Source: Inia geoffrensis
Taxonomy: Eukaryota; Chordata; Mammalia; Artiodactyla; Iniidae
Assembly (NCBI GenBank): GCA_036417435.1
Contig: CM070912.1
Location: 28,384,055 to 28,448,054 of the forward strand
Direction of reading: 5' to 3'
DNA: 64,000 bases
The notes beneath the pieces are model-generated. The model saw only the letters and a program-made list of their open reading frames with translations, made no database searches and had not been told where the DNA came from. This document shows, one piece after another, positions 1 to 10,634 of this stretch. Both the position numbers and the translations under genes were made by a program. The number at the start of each line of letters is the position of its first letter. Within the stretch, counting starts at the first letter, position 1.

Positions 1-1048
1 CGAGAAACATGGCTGCAGGGGAAGATGAGAGCCACGGCATACAGGATCTTACGGTAACACATAAAAAAGGGGTTACGTTTTAATGACTCCATGGGCAAAG
101 AGGAGCCACTGGAGTCTTAAGCAGGAAAATGGCCCAAGCCAACTGGGCCTGGGGTAGTTTATCATTATTCCATCCACGTGCATTAAACTCACCACCTCCT
201 TCCTCCCTGTCTCTGCATCTGCCCCCCACACCTCCAACTGCTATGGTTCCACATTGTTGGGGACAATCCCTAGATGTTCCCGGTGCGCTGGGCTCACCAC
301 ACGTGACGGCCATGTCCCTTCACCTGGCGCATCCTCAACACTGACCTCGATAGGACAGTGCCACCTATCCCTATCCCCCCCCCACCACCACCAACGGAGA
401 CCACACAACTCCTCTGGGAGCCCAAGAAGCAGCTTCAAGGAGCCACTTCCCGCCTCAAGAAGGAAAGCAAATATAAAACAGGCCCAAAATAGTGTGGGTC
501 TGAAAAGCTGAAAACCAGCCACCACAATTACAAGTATTTTTATCCATCACCCAAAAAGGATTAGCGGATCATTTTCCAAGTGTCTCTCTAAGGAAGTTCA
601 TCTGTTCAATCTCACGTGCTCCAGACTCCAGAAACGCAAACAGAAATGAGGCTGTAACAGGAACAGCAGCCGAAGAGAACACCCAGGGTGGAGACACGGA
701 GCAAACAGCAGGGCCTGTGGTATCATCGTCGATGGAGGGTGGTGACCCCACCATGAGACGGGAGAAGAGACGCCCAAAGATCTACGAGAGAAACCAGGAG
801 ATAGGCAGGGACGAGCGAACACTAACGAGTCTGGAGTGTGGGCATGTCTGTCACCTGCCACTCCACACACCCTGCCAAGTGCAAAGAGTGACGAAAGGCC
901 TGGGGACATGCAGGAAAGAAAGAAGGCCCGTCCGGCGAGAAGGGCACACTGCCCGAAGTGGGACCTTTCCCTTTGTTGCACTGGGCAGGTCACCTGAGCT
1001 CACAGGAACAGGCTGGGGACACGTGATGGGCACAAGAGGCATCGGCAG
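1..1048. other. No gene or recognisable repeat
   Basis: I see no splice-bounded reading frame and no repeat family that I recognise here. Short overlapping frames on both strands look like chance. A C-rich tract near 374-385 is the only low-complexity feature. Confidence 0.5.
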
Positions 1049-1049
1049 C

Positions 1050-1108
1050 AGAAACTAACACAACACTGTAAACCAACTAGACTCCAGTAAAAATTAATTT
1101 AAATAAAA
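1050..1108 (+). mobile_element. L1 3'-end fragment
   Basis: The stretch 'gaaactaacacaacactgta' followed by an AT-rich tail with 'aataaa' matches the 3' tail that ends cetartiodactyl L1 copies elsewhere in this window (2.9 kb, 13.9 kb). Only the last ~60 bp is present, so this is a very severely 5'-truncated insertion. Confidence 0.7.
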
Positions 1109-1368
1109 GCGGCATCAGAAGAGCCCTGCCATCTGAGCAAGTGCTTGGGCTTGTGTGTGTCAATACAGCTGACAGCAGGGATTGTGTCTGTCAGCCAGAA
1201 TGTCTTCCCATTATCCCTCCTCATCCTTCACTGATCCCCTTGGGTGTGACAAGCTCAGAGCTAGCACGCTCGTCACTGCTTTCATCACCGTGGCCCCCCT
1301 TAGAGTGAAAAGTTAGAGCCAGCCACACCTGGTTCTATTGCAGCAGAAATAGAAATGTTTTCCCTCTC

Positions 1369-1945
1369 CTGAGAACAAGGAGATAAAGGGAACGGGGCCA
1401 GGCTAGAGAAGAAACATAACGTGGCCTGAAAGAGTTCATCAATCCTAGTTTTATTTTAACTGGTACTAATCTATAGTGTCTGCTGTTAGATCTGTCCTTC
1501 ACAAAGCTAACCTGTCACCCCTAATCCTGTGTAATTTACATTCCGCACCTGGTATTTGCTCCCCCTGTGATCTCTTGTAGCAAATCACCCCTTGTAGCTG
1601 TTTGCTTTCCAGAACGGAGCTCCCACACTGATAACCCACAGACTAATGGACCCCATTACTGGGTTTCCTGACTGTCAGCAGTGACGGTTTTGAAATAATG
1701 CAAGAAGAAGAATGCAAGACATTCACTGTTTTGATCTTTATCACTCACTTTGGACTGTGAACTCCCCTGTAAGAATCCCTGTAATTCAGCAGAGCGGGCG
1801 CACAGCTCTTGAGGCACTAGCCTACTGTGTCTTCCCTTTGCCTGGCAAAGAAAAGAAAAAGCCTCTCTATTTCTTATCTTCCAAATCTCTGTCTCCGTAT
1901 TTTTATTCGGCATCAGTGCACAGGGAGCCAAGATTTGGCAACAGT
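1369..1945 (+). mobile_element. Degraded solo LTR (endogenous retrovirus-like)
   Basis: The block begins near a TG and ends near a CA. Its last ~130 bp has the A-rich and pyrimidine-rich layout of a retroviral R/U5 region (around 1850-1945), with a Pol II-like terminal part on the plus strand. No internal retroviral genes flank it, which suggests a solo LTR. Boundaries and class (probably class I) are uncertain; I judge this from overall architecture and the characteristic 3' segment. Confidence 0.45.
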
Positions 1946-1967
1946 TCATGTTTCTAGCTAAGCGTGA

Positions 1968-2200
1968 GGGAAGAGCACTAACTCTGGAGTCAGCCAGCCA
2001 GGGTTCCAACCTAGGTCTACCCGTGAAGCCCTGTGACCTTGGGCCGGTGACTTGTCATCTCCAAGCCTTAGATTCCTCATCTGTAAGGATGCAGCAAACA
2101 TTAGATTAGACAATCCAATGTGACGCTATTAGCACAGGGACTAAAAGTAGAACAAGCCCTCAACTTACGCTAACTGCTACTACCATCGTTGTCATCGATG
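1968..2200 (+). repeat. MIR SINE
   Basis: The core 'tgtgaccttgggc' followed by 'cctcatctgtaa' is the diagnostic central domain of the mammalian-wide MIR element in sense orientation. The copy is diverged, as expected for an element predating placental radiation. Confidence 0.85.
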
Positions 2201-2224
2201 TTTGGGGGTTGCTTTTCTCTAAGT

Positions 2225-2823
2225 AAATGTCACCAAAAGCCTAAGAGATCACAGAGTACCAAGCACATGACAGACTCTCAAAAAACACTGGTGGGAGACA
2301 TTCTCTAGGATCAACAACCTAATTTCTTTAACTAATAAATTTCAAGTAAAGAAGAAAGGGAGAGAAGGGAAGATACAGATGGGAAACCTGCAGATTCAGA
2401 GAGATTTAAGAGGTCTATTAACCAATTACAATGTGTGGATGGACCCCATTTGGAAACTTATTCAAACATTTGTTTGAAATGAAAATTTGAACACTCACCA
2501 GATATTTGATGATGTTAAGAAATTACTGCTAATTTTTATTTAGGTGTGATATTACAGGATTTTTTTTCTTTTAAAAATAGGAGGACCCTTATGTTGTATT
2601 AGAGATATATTTCAAAATACTTTAGGAGGAAACAACGCTGTGCTTTGAACTTGCTTCAGCCTATCTGTGAGAAGCTGGGGAAGTAGGAAGATGTATGGAC
2701 AAAGCTAGATTGGCCATGACTTGGCCACCATTGCAGTTGGGTGATGGGTACGTGAAAGCTCATTATATTCTTCGGGCTATTCTTACATTCAAACTTTCCA
2801 TAATAAAAATATATTTTGAATAA
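2225..2823 (+). mobile_element. Old L1 (L1M class) 3' UTR
   Basis: The order of segments 'gatatttgatgatgttaag', then 'gggtgatgggtac', then 'ctttccataataaaaa' follows the 3' UTR of old mammalian L1M subfamilies. No ORF2 part remains. A younger L1 end was later inserted at its A-rich terminus. Confidence 0.7.
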
Positions 2824-2994
2824 GGGAAGAGAATGTGAGGAACATATGTGTATATATATATATACACGTATACACATACACACATGTATAACTGAATCGC
2901 TATGTTGTACACCTGAAACTAACACAATATTGTAAATCAACTATACTTCAAATTTTAATAATAGAATATTAAAAATAAGAGAAAACAACAAAAA
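2824..2994 (+). mobile_element. Short 5'-truncated L1 with target-site duplication
   Basis: The segment contains an AT/TG-rich tract, then 'gttgtacacctgaaactaac' and the usual L1 3' end with an A-rich tail. It is flanked by the 13-bp direct repeat 'atattttgaataa' at 2811-2823 and 2995-3007. This identifies a target-primed L1 insertion of only ~170 bp into the older L1M 3' end. Confidence 0.8.
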
Positions 2995-3019
2995 ATATTT
3001 TGAATAAAGTACTGGACTG

Positions 3020-3990
3020 CCTGTGATCTTCATTAGGGAACTAGTTCATTCACGCACAAGGGCACAGCAGAGGCCTGTGTGCCCAAGCATTCGGAAACCC
3101 AAGCACTGGGAAACCTGCAAGCGGTGGTGACACTGAAGCAGGAGATAGATGGGCCCCAAGTTAGACATTTACAACTAGCGTCCTGTTTACACTTCACAGG
3201 GCAGGAAAAAGTGGGTTCCAGGCTGGACACTTAGAACTAGCTTCCTGTTTGCATTTCCTGAGACAGGAGATAGATGTGCTTGAGGTTAGACATTTAAAAT
3301 CAGCCTCCTGTTTGTTCTCCAAAATGGAAGCAATGACAGAGACATGGTAAATAGCCAAGCTTTGTCTCTTGTGGATGTCCTAAGATAACAGTCATGGCAG
3401 GAACAGGGGCAAAACCTTGTCTGAGTAAAGGATCAAGGGATCTCCGCTACCCCCCTCCTTGGGGCAAGGGAGACACCACACATGCGCAGAAAGGCTTCTT
3501 GGGGGTCAAAAGTCAGGGGACAACTCCAGGCCATGGTGACTCTTGCTTCTCCCAGATGCCTTCATGTTGCGACCCATCTTGGCTGAGAGGTGCCTGCACC
3601 CCTAAGGGGAGGGTCCTGGAACAAATTAGCCAGGGGGGACAAAACAAGATGATTGGCTGGAAGTAAGACAAAGACCCGGAAAACTGTGCCCTTATAAAGG
3701 GTTTAAACTTCCCAGAGGCGCAGCTCTCTCTCTGAGTTCACCCCTGCATCTTTCTGCGTGTACTTTGTCTTTCCAATAAACTTTTTACTTTTCTCTTTAC
3801 CTTCTGCCTCCTCACCTGAATTCATTCTTGATAAGACAGGCAAGAACTAGGGATCCAGGCCCTAGCTGCTGGCCCCTGTGGTCTAGTGGTTAAGACTCCC
3901 AGTCCGGACACTAAGATCTTGCTTCCAGCTACTGCTCGCTGCTGCTTACTGCTGCCTGTATCCGAAATCAACACCTCCTTGTCTCCAACC
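3020..3990 (+). mobile_element. Solo LTR with U3 tandem repeats, TATA box and poly(A) signal
   Basis: This looks like a retroviral LTR in plus orientation. Three tandem ~62-bp units lie in the upstream (U3-like) part. A TATA-like 'ttataaagg' sits at 3692-3700 and an 'aataaa' poly(A) signal at 3775-3780, about 80 bp apart, as in gammaretrovirus-type LTRs. The part after the poly(A) signal ('gaattcattcttgataagac') resembles U5. No gag, pol or env frames are present, so it is probably solo. The right boundary is unsure: 3880-3990 may be flanking or internal sequence. The family is not identified. Confidence 0.6.
3138..3322 (+). repeat. Three tandem ~62-bp repeats (LTR enhancer-like array)
   Basis: Units start near 3138, 3201 and 3263. 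Each carries 'caggagatagat' or a close variant, then 'ttagacattta' or a variant, and ends in 'cctgtttg' or a variant. The spacing is 63 then 62 bp. Direct repeats upstream of the TATA box are typical of U3 enhancers in gammaretrovirus-type LTRs; the function here is inferred from position only. Confidence 0.85.
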
Positions 3991-4425
3991 TGTTCCATTT
4001 CCAAGAGTCAGGGCAGCCATGCTGGTGACAGGGCTGTGGCTGATATTAACCGGAATTAACATAGAAAGCCAAGCAAAGGGGAGGAAGACCTCGGCTTGGC
4101 CATCTCACAGGAATTAGGTGCTAAGATTCCTTCCTCAGCAAACTGTGGGGGAGGAACAGGAAGCAAGGGGTCCTGCAATACTGTGATTTACTGTGGGCCA
4201 CAGTTCTCAGCTCACAGCTCCCCAAACCCTTGGAATTTCCTAAGTGTTGAGAATGATAAAGGTGTCTTTTGTTATGTTAATAAGATGGCTTTTAGAAGCA
4301 CCTAAGGATGGGGGCTGGGTGCCAGGAGAACCAATCCTGTGATTAGAAGGTTAGAACTTTTGGTCCTACCCCCTGGCCTCCAGGGAGGGGAGAGGCCCTG
4401 GAGATTGAGTCCATCACCAATGGTC

Positions 4426-5103
4426 TATGACCCGGCAATCCCACTCCCGGGCATATACCCTGAGAAAACCATAATTCAAGAAGAGTCATGTACCACAATG
4501 TTCAATGCAGCTCTATTTACAATAGGCAGGACACGGAAGCAACCTAAGCGTCCATCGACAGATGAATGGATAAAGAAGATGTGGCACATATATACAATGG
4601 AATATTACTCAGCCATAAAAAGAAACGAAATTGAGTTATTTGTAGTGAGATGGATGGACCTAGAGTCTGTCATACAGAGTGAAGTAAGTCAGAAAGAGAA
4701 AAACAAATACCGTATGCTAACACATATATATGGAACCTAAAGAAAAAATGGTTCTGAAGAAACTAGGGGCAGGACAGGAATAAAGATGCAGACATAGAGA
4801 ATGGACGTGAGGACACAGGGAGGGGGAAGGGTAAGCTGGGACGAAGTGAGAGAGTGGCATGGATATATATACACTACCAAATGTAAGATAGATAGCTAGT
4901 GGGAAGCAGCCGCACAGCACAGGGAGATCAGCTCGGTGCTTTGTGACCACCTAGAGGGGTGGGATAGGGAGGGTGAGAGGGAGACGCAAGAGGGAGGAGA
5001 TTGGGGATATAGGTATATGTATAGCTGATTCCGTTTGTTATATAGCAGAAACTAACACACCTTTGTAAAGCAATTATACTCCAATAAAGATGTTAAAAAA
5101 AAA
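4426..5103 (+). mobile_element. 5'-truncated L1 nested in the LTR
   Basis: The insert starts inside ORF2 and runs through the 3' UTR to a poly(A) tail at ~5094-5103. It is bounded by a perfect 13-bp target-site duplication, 'atcaccaatggtc', at 4413-4425 and 5104-5116. The translated part (to 4740) is the extreme ORF2 C terminus, with the motifs '[20 protein letters not shown]' and 'RMLTHIYGT'. It is ~680 bp long and cannot be autonomous. Confidence 0.95.
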
Positions 5104-5572
5104 ATCACCAATGGTCAATGATTTCATCATTCCTGCCTCTGTAATGAAGCTTCTATTTTTATGGATAGGACAGGGTTCCAAAAGCTTCCAGGGTGGTGAA
5201 CACATGGGGATCTGGGTAGAGTGGCGTGGCCAGAGAGGGCATGGACGCCCGGTGCCCTTTCCCCATACCTTGTCCTATGTATCTCTTCCATCTGGCTCTT
5301 CCTGACTTATATCCTTCTACAATATATCAGTAATCTAGTGAGTAAAATTTTGAGGTCTGTGAGACGCTCTAGTAAATTCATCATCTTGGGAACCTCTGAT
5401 TTATAGCCAGTCGGTCAGAAGCACAGGTAACAATCTGGGCTCACAACTGGCGTCTGACGTGGAGGGTGATCTTGTGGGACTGGCCTCTTACCTGTAGGAT
5501 CTGATGCTATCTCTGGGTAGATGGTGTCAGAATTCAGTTGAATTCTCAGACACTCCGCTGGCGTGGGAAAGC

Positions 5573-5574
<2 letters not shown>

Positions 5575-5612
<38 letters not shown>
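5575..5612 (+). repeat. (AC)19 microsatellite
   Basis: Nineteen uninterrupted AC units are followed by 'gcgcgc'. It lies at the CA-rich 3' end of the old LTR, so it probably grew from that sequence. Confidence 0.95.
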
Positions 5613-5614
<2 letters not shown>

Positions 5615-5684
5615 GCGCTGGAATTGGGTGAGGAACCACTTTTCAGGCAGCCTAAAAGGTGCTCCCTTAAAAGAAGTCAGTCAG

Positions 5685-5711
5685 TCTCTCTCTCTCTCTC
5701 TTTCTCTCTGA
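5685..5711 (+). repeat. (TC)n microsatellite
   Basis: A short run of TC units with one TTT interruption. Confidence 0.85.
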
Positions 5712-5779
5712 TATTCCAATCTGAGATTCGCTAGGACTGGCATGGGCCTCCTTTAGAAGATTTTTTAATGGTATTGGGG

Positions 5780-6022
5780 TTTGGTTTGGTTTTGTTAACA
5801 GCTCTTATATTTTACAGATACAGCCCTGAAATAGGAGTGGAATGATATGAAAACTCAGGTTTTCTTCAAAATACCACAAGAGACTTGGAGTAGGATGGGA
5901 CAGAGATGATGCAAAATTGACCAGGAGTTATAAACAGTTGAAGCATGATGATGGGTATTTAGAGGCGAATTAACCTCTAAATTTTCCATTTCTGTGTCTT
6001 TTCCATAATAAAAAGATTTTAA
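5780..6022 (+). mobile_element. Old L1 (L1M class) 3'-end fragment
   Basis: The end 'gatgatgggtatttagaggc' and 'ttttccataataaaaag' matches the same L1M 3' UTR type as at 2.7 kb, with more divergence. Confidence 0.6.
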
Positions 6023-7309
6023 GAATTCCTTGGAGATTTGGCCTTGTTAGTCATTCACACTTTAGTGGGAATTATCCCTATCCCTCCAGAAGGGAGAACT
6101 CCTTACCAATTTTCATTCCTACATAACAATTTTGCTTCAACACCCAGTTTTGCTGGTGAGCAAACTTTTTTCCCCTGACGAGGTGAGAGCCCAGTCTCAA
6201 TCTGCTCAGTATCATGAGATATTAAAAAACAAAAACAAATTCACATCAAACTCTTCATTTTGGGCCAGCAGTTTAATGGAGATGTCAGCTCAGAGTTCTG
6301 TATCCTGAGTCCTTACACAGAATCCAGTCTTTTATTTAAAAGCCTGTTTTCTTTTGCATAAAAATGACTCCCAGGTATATCCAGAGTGTTGGAACCCATT
6401 GGTGCCAATTTATGAAGCCAGTGCTGGTGGTATAACTGCCCCCAAGGTCCTGGCTGCTTCAGGAACTTTTCCATTTTATTAAAATGATGATCACATTCAG
6501 AGTTTTCCACAGCGTGTGATTATGAATGTATTTTTTACCAGCTTGATGCTTAAGCTTACTTTTCCATTAATAGTAACTCTGCCATTATAATGAGAACAAA
6601 TGCCGCTAAAACACATTTATTTCACCCATGAGCAAAAATTCAGGGGCTAACTACATTCACACAGAAAATGACAAGTATCCTATAATTTGAAAAATCAGTC
6701 AACAGCTAGCTGAGTCCCTCCACACAGGAGGAAGTAAAGATGCGTTTGCTGAGGATGGACTGGCAGTACTGTACACAGCACAGAGGCGAGCAAACAATGG
6801 GGAGGCAGGGCTGTGATCAAGACTTAGTACAGTATGAAAAAGGCAGAACAAAGTAGCCCCAAAGGAGAGGAAGAGGAAACAGCATCTATGGATTGTAGAC
6901 ATTTACAAAGCTTCATATGAACTAAGGTATTTTGGAGGTAAGTAACAGAGACAGATTCTAACCTGAGCTACAAAGGAATTACTGTAAACAGTCAGGAAAT
7001 TAGGAGAGCCTGGCCCAGAGAAAGACCTGAAACCAGAACAGCTCTGGCCAGTTCACACAGGAACAAATGGAGAGTCATCAGGACCCAGTTAATGAATAAG
7101 TGGCCTCTCAAGCATTCTCACCATTCTTGTTTAATTTAGGAGTTAAAGCCCCAACTGCCCTGGCTCAGGTCACATGCCTGCCCTGGGGCCAAAGTAGGGC
7201 AAAGTACCTAAGATCTACTCTCCTACCAAGACAGCAAGACATGGTGGGGCCATCATTCCTCCAAAGGAAATCAGGACAGAAGGAAGAAAAGAAAGCACTC
7301 CTGTCCACT
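6023..7309. other. No gene or repeat recognised
   Basis: This 1.3-kb stretch is largely non-repetitive to my eye. A minus-strand frame at 6313-6510 (65 codons) has no convincing splice signals and matches no family I know. Confidence 0.5.
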
Positions 7310-7530
7310 ACAGGTACTGAACCTGATTCTTTATATTTAATCCTCAAAGTAACCCTACCAGTAGGTATTACCAGCTCAACTTTACTGACAGAGAAACTGA
7401 GGCTTAGAGAGGTCAGGTGGCCTGCCCAGGAACGAATGCATGGCGGTGAGGGACCAATCTGAACTGAGTCTGACATGGGACACCTGTGCTCTCCAAGCCA
7501 CCAGGCTGCAGGAGGCAATGCAGGACCAAA
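7310..7530 (-). repeat. MIR SINE
   Basis: 'gacagagaaactgaggctta' followed by 'gaggtcaggtggcctgccca' is the reverse complement of the MIR core. Confidence 0.8.
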
Positions 7531-7934
7531 GTCCAAATGCCACCAACAATTCTACATTTTTCTTGATGGCAACTGCTAGAAAGGAATGGAAAACTCTCTG
7601 GAGACGAATCCAAACCAAAAGGATTGCACTTGCAGGAGGTAAAGAAGAATCTTAGAGCAGATCTATCTTGGACGTGTCCAGTATCTTTTATCCTCAAAAA
7701 CCTTGGTGAGAACAAATCTATTTCCTCTAACGTGTAGCTCTTCAGGAGGGATGGGAAGCGGACAAAAGAAATTTCCGAGTGTTATAACTAACAACCCCAA
7801 AGAAAAGGGGAGGACTGTTCTAGAAGCTCCAGTTAGGTGCCCAAGCTCTGCAAGACTGCTGTTAAAGACATAGCTCTAGGAGCCCATGAGGCAGGCGTCA
7901 CTCTATGTCTGCACTTCTGGCATGTCAACCCTGT

Positions 7935-8080
7935 TTCCTAATTATCATAACGGACGTGTCTGCCTCACCCCCCAGGCCAGGAGCTTCCCCAGAGGCAGGT
8001 AATGTGTCTTGCTCGTCTTTGTAACCTACGACAAGCCTTGGTTACACAGATGCTGCCCACGGATGAAGCATCAATAAGTT
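7935..8080 (+). repeat. Possible L2 3'-end fragment
   Basis: The pattern 'gagcttccccagaggcaggt' then 'gtgtcttgctcgtctttgta' follows the 3' end of L2 elements loosely. The match is weak. Confidence 0.35.
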
Positions 8081-8248
8081 TGCAATCAAAAAAAGAAGAC
8101 AAACTCAGTCTAGGGAAGAAAATGCCACTTGAGGAACGTCTCAGCTTCAGACTCACATCTCTCATGGCTCATCTCCTAGAATCATCAACTCTACTGCTCC
8201 CAGGGTAGGGGAGGCCACTGAGGGTAGAGAAAGGAAGTTGAAGGCTGG
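8072..8248 (+). repeat. Duplicated block, copy A
   Basis: This ~175-bp segment is similar to 9747-9921. The best-matching core, 'actgctcccagggta', is identical in both, and flanking words such as 'ctttgcaa'/'tttgcaa', 'tgccact' and 'aaggctgg' keep the same order. It may be an old tandem duplication or two copies of a low-copy repeat. It has no open frame in common with the other copy. Confidence 0.6.
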
Positions 8249-8534
8249 ACCCTTAGGAGGTAGTCAGTAAATATGTGCTACATAAGCTGGTAGTGCCCAT
8301 CTTCCTCTCAAGACCCCCTCCAGACTCTCCAAGCTCAAATTTCCCCTAAAACTGACCGCCATGAAAACGTGTGCCTCCTCCAAAGAGCCATGCTTCCTCT
8401 TATTAGATATGGAATCCTTTCTGCCAGGATGCTCTGAGTTACAGGGGTGCCTTGTACAACCCACTCTCGACCTGAGAGCAGAGAGAAGTCCATCCATCGC
8501 TCTTTAAACATGACCCCAAACAGCCGAATCCACT

Positions 8535-8660
8535 TGACGGACTGTCATCCCATTTGATACTTACAGAGCTCCTACTATATGCTGGAGCCGAATGAGGCAA
8601 TGAACATACAGTAAAAAAAAAAGATAACGTCCTAGCCTGGCATTCTACTGCAAGTGGCTT
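8535..8660 (-). repeat. L2 3'-end fragment
   Basis: 'gagctcctactatatgctgg' then 'aatgaacatacagt' is the reverse complement of the L2 3' end ('agtaggtgctca' class). Confidence 0.6.
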
Positions 8661-8889
8661 CAGAATCGAGTAGGTCCGAGCACGGATGGTAGGCGTTCCC
8701 TCCTCCTGCAGTAACTGAGGGCGTGGGACGAGGCCCCACCAGCACCATGCCAAACGGCCGATGGGCCATGTTTCTGTCAGCTACTGCTGGCAACCCTCAC
8801 CTCCCTCCAGGTATTCTCTCAAATGGGACGAGTGACTGGCCCTCCTCTTAGGTGTCTCTTTTTCTCACTGAGCCTGGCCTTCCAGAACA

Positions 8890-9125
8890 CAGCAGGACGA
8901 TGGGTTTGGGCGCTGGTGCTAGATGGCCTGAGGGATTCGGACCCAGCTCTGCTTCTTACCAGCTGAGAAATCTTAGACAAGCTACTTCACTTCTCAAAAC
9001 CCCATCTGTGAACAGTACCTTCCCTCAAGGAACCCTGCTGAGGATTGCAAGAGTTCATCGATGTAAAGACTTAGCACAGTAACCAGAATTGAAAGTATGT
9101 GCTGACGGCTTAGCTGCTAGTATTA
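8890..9125 (+). repeat. MIR SINE
   Basis: 'attcggacccagctctgctt', 'gacaagctacttcacttctc' and 'cccatctgtgaa' follow the MIR sense order. Confidence 0.75.
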
Positions 9126-9746
9126 CAGCGGCTCTTACATAATGAGTGTTTTGATAGCGGTGTTCTCTCCCTGCCAGATTAACCTACACCTGCCAGAATT
9201 CTCTTTTCCCTCTTGTTTTCAAAAGTTGACCACCACAGGGTGTCAGGAACAATCTTTGCACAATCTTTCCTGTCCTGGGCCCCTGGTTCTCACCAGCTAC
9301 TACTACGTACGGTGTTGCTCTGGGTTCTGAGCTGTCCATGCAGCGTGCTGTGTACGTGTGCAGGTAGGTGGAATGGTTTTAATGCTTTGAAGGACACCTA
9401 GAGAAAGAAGGTTCAGGAACTCCCTTTTCATTGGGATGAATCACAGAAGAGTCATTCAATTGTTGGGGTATTTTAAATAGTCATATTATTTTAAATGATA
9501 TATTTTTTCTTCCTTTGCCCTTTCGAAATGGGAAGAGCAATGCCTCAACTCTTCCCCCTCTTCCTTTTATTACTCCACTCCAACACACGTTTACAACTCT
9601 TTCTTGGTAAAAACCAACCCATTAAAAAAACGACAGCCGAGCACCACGAAGAATGGGTTTGATTAATGCCAACAAAGAGCGTTCGGCACAAGTCGCGGTG
9701 AAATGAGACACTAACGTTATTCAGAGATGAGAGATCACTGACAGGA
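9126..9746. other. No gene or repeat recognised
   Basis: Mixed unique sequence; 9400-9720 is AT-rich then balanced, with no frame or known repeat. Confidence 0.45.
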
Positions 9747-9921
9747 TCTCACTTTGCAAACAAAAACAGAATGAGAAATCAGTGCGGCGTAGTAACTGCC
9801 ACTGGAGGACCATCTCTGCTTCAACCTCACCTCTCTCCCAGCTTGCTGAGTACAGCCATCGACTCCACTGCTCCCAGGGTAAGAGGATCACAGAAGGATG
9901 TGAAAGAAGGCTTAAGGCTGG
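9747..9921 (+). repeat. Duplicated block, copy B
   Basis: This is the partner of 8072-8248, about 1.68 kb away in direct orientation. The 25-bp core at 9857-9881 differs from the other copy at only two positions, while the flanks are more diverged (about three quarters similar by eye). A 'cagggtaaga' word in it resembles a splice donor, but the frames of the two copies do not agree. Confidence 0.6.
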
Positions 9922-10099
9922 CAAGAGAAGTCTTTTACCCTGATGTGGGAGTTCAACACCCACCTCTCTCGCAGGCAGCAAGAGCAATGATGCAAGGGGA
10001 TCCGACAGTAACTGCACATCACACCTGGATCTTCCCCGCACATCGCAGCTGGAGCGCAGTGAGGTGGTGAGGCTTTCTCATGGTCAAAATGGATGATGG

Positions 10100-10305
10100 G
10101 GCTTCCCTGGTGGTGTAGTGGTTGAGAGTCTGCCTGCCGATGCAGGGGACACGGGTTCGTGCCCCGGTCCGGGAAGATCCCACATGCCACGGAGCGGCTA
10201 GGCCCGTGAGCCATGGCTGCTGAGCCTGTGCGTCTGGAGCCTGTGCTCCGCCACGGGAGAGGCCACAACAGTGAGAGGCCCGCATACGACACACACACAT
10301 ACACA
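10100..10305 (+). mobile_element. CHR-family SINE (short form)
   Basis: It opens with 'ggcttccctggtggtgtagt', carries a tRNA-like A-box region and a B-box-like 'ggttcgtgccc', and ends in a CA-rich tail. Imperfect target-site duplications flank it: 'aaaatggatgatgg' (10086-10099) and 'aaaatgggtggtg' (10306-10318). The head derives from tRNA-Glu, as known for the CHR SINEs of cetaceans, hippos and ruminants. A Pol III transcript is expected of an active copy; this one is diverged. Confidence 0.95.
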
Positions 10306-10634
10306 AAAATGGGTGGTGACAGGGCACCCAACCAACACTGAGTGAACCAACCAACCAACCAAGCAGCCGGCCCAAGAATGAACGACAGTGTTTCCTCAGT
10401 GGGTCAAGCAGCCAGTCACTTCCTCCCAAGCCCCTCCGAGTTTCTGATGAGCATGTCAATCCCCCAGATCGCTGCCCCAGAACCGGCACCCAAAGGAATC
10501 CAGGGACATGAGCATTGGTCTCTAAGCTGTGCGGGTCTGACCACATCCTTACAAGTGGACACCTCGCCCTGGTTCCCCTGAAGGGACAGAGGCTCCCAAA
10601 ACCCTTTCATTCTGGTAAGAACCCTTCACCCTTC

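Larger units (their letters stand above)
4035..5660 (+). mobile_element. Old LTR element split by a L1
   Basis: The two flanks (4035-4425 and 5104-5660) read continuously as one element once the L1 at 4426-5103 is removed. Diagnostic segments are 'ttgttatgttaataagatgg', 'gggtgccaggagaacc', 'tctcttccatctggct' and 'cagtcggtcagaagcacagg', which I recognise as a common mammalian LTR family whose name I cannot fix. A promoter-like part and CA-rich terminal region are visible, but no retroviral protein genes. Outer boundaries are approximate. Confidence 0.6.

Noticed and set aside
3138..3322. Possible CRISPR-like array
   Set aside because: Units abut without spacers, are diverged, and lie in an LTR of a mammalian genome.
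3875..3925. tRNA-Glu-like word 'tggtctagtggttaag'
   Set aside because: Only the 5' part of a tRNA is similar; no T-arm follows. It may be LTR-proximal or a relic, but does not support a tRNA gene or a primer-binding site.
6313..6510. 65-codon minus-strand frame in non-repeat DNA
   Set aside because: No acceptor or donor of quality at its edges and no family resemblance.
10100..10170. tRNA-like head with A and B boxes
   Set aside because: It is the SINE head. It lacks a full cloverleaf and continues into the SINE body.
10019..10546. 175-codon minus-strand frame
   Set aside because: Mostly antisense CHR SINE; repeated at the other SINE copies.
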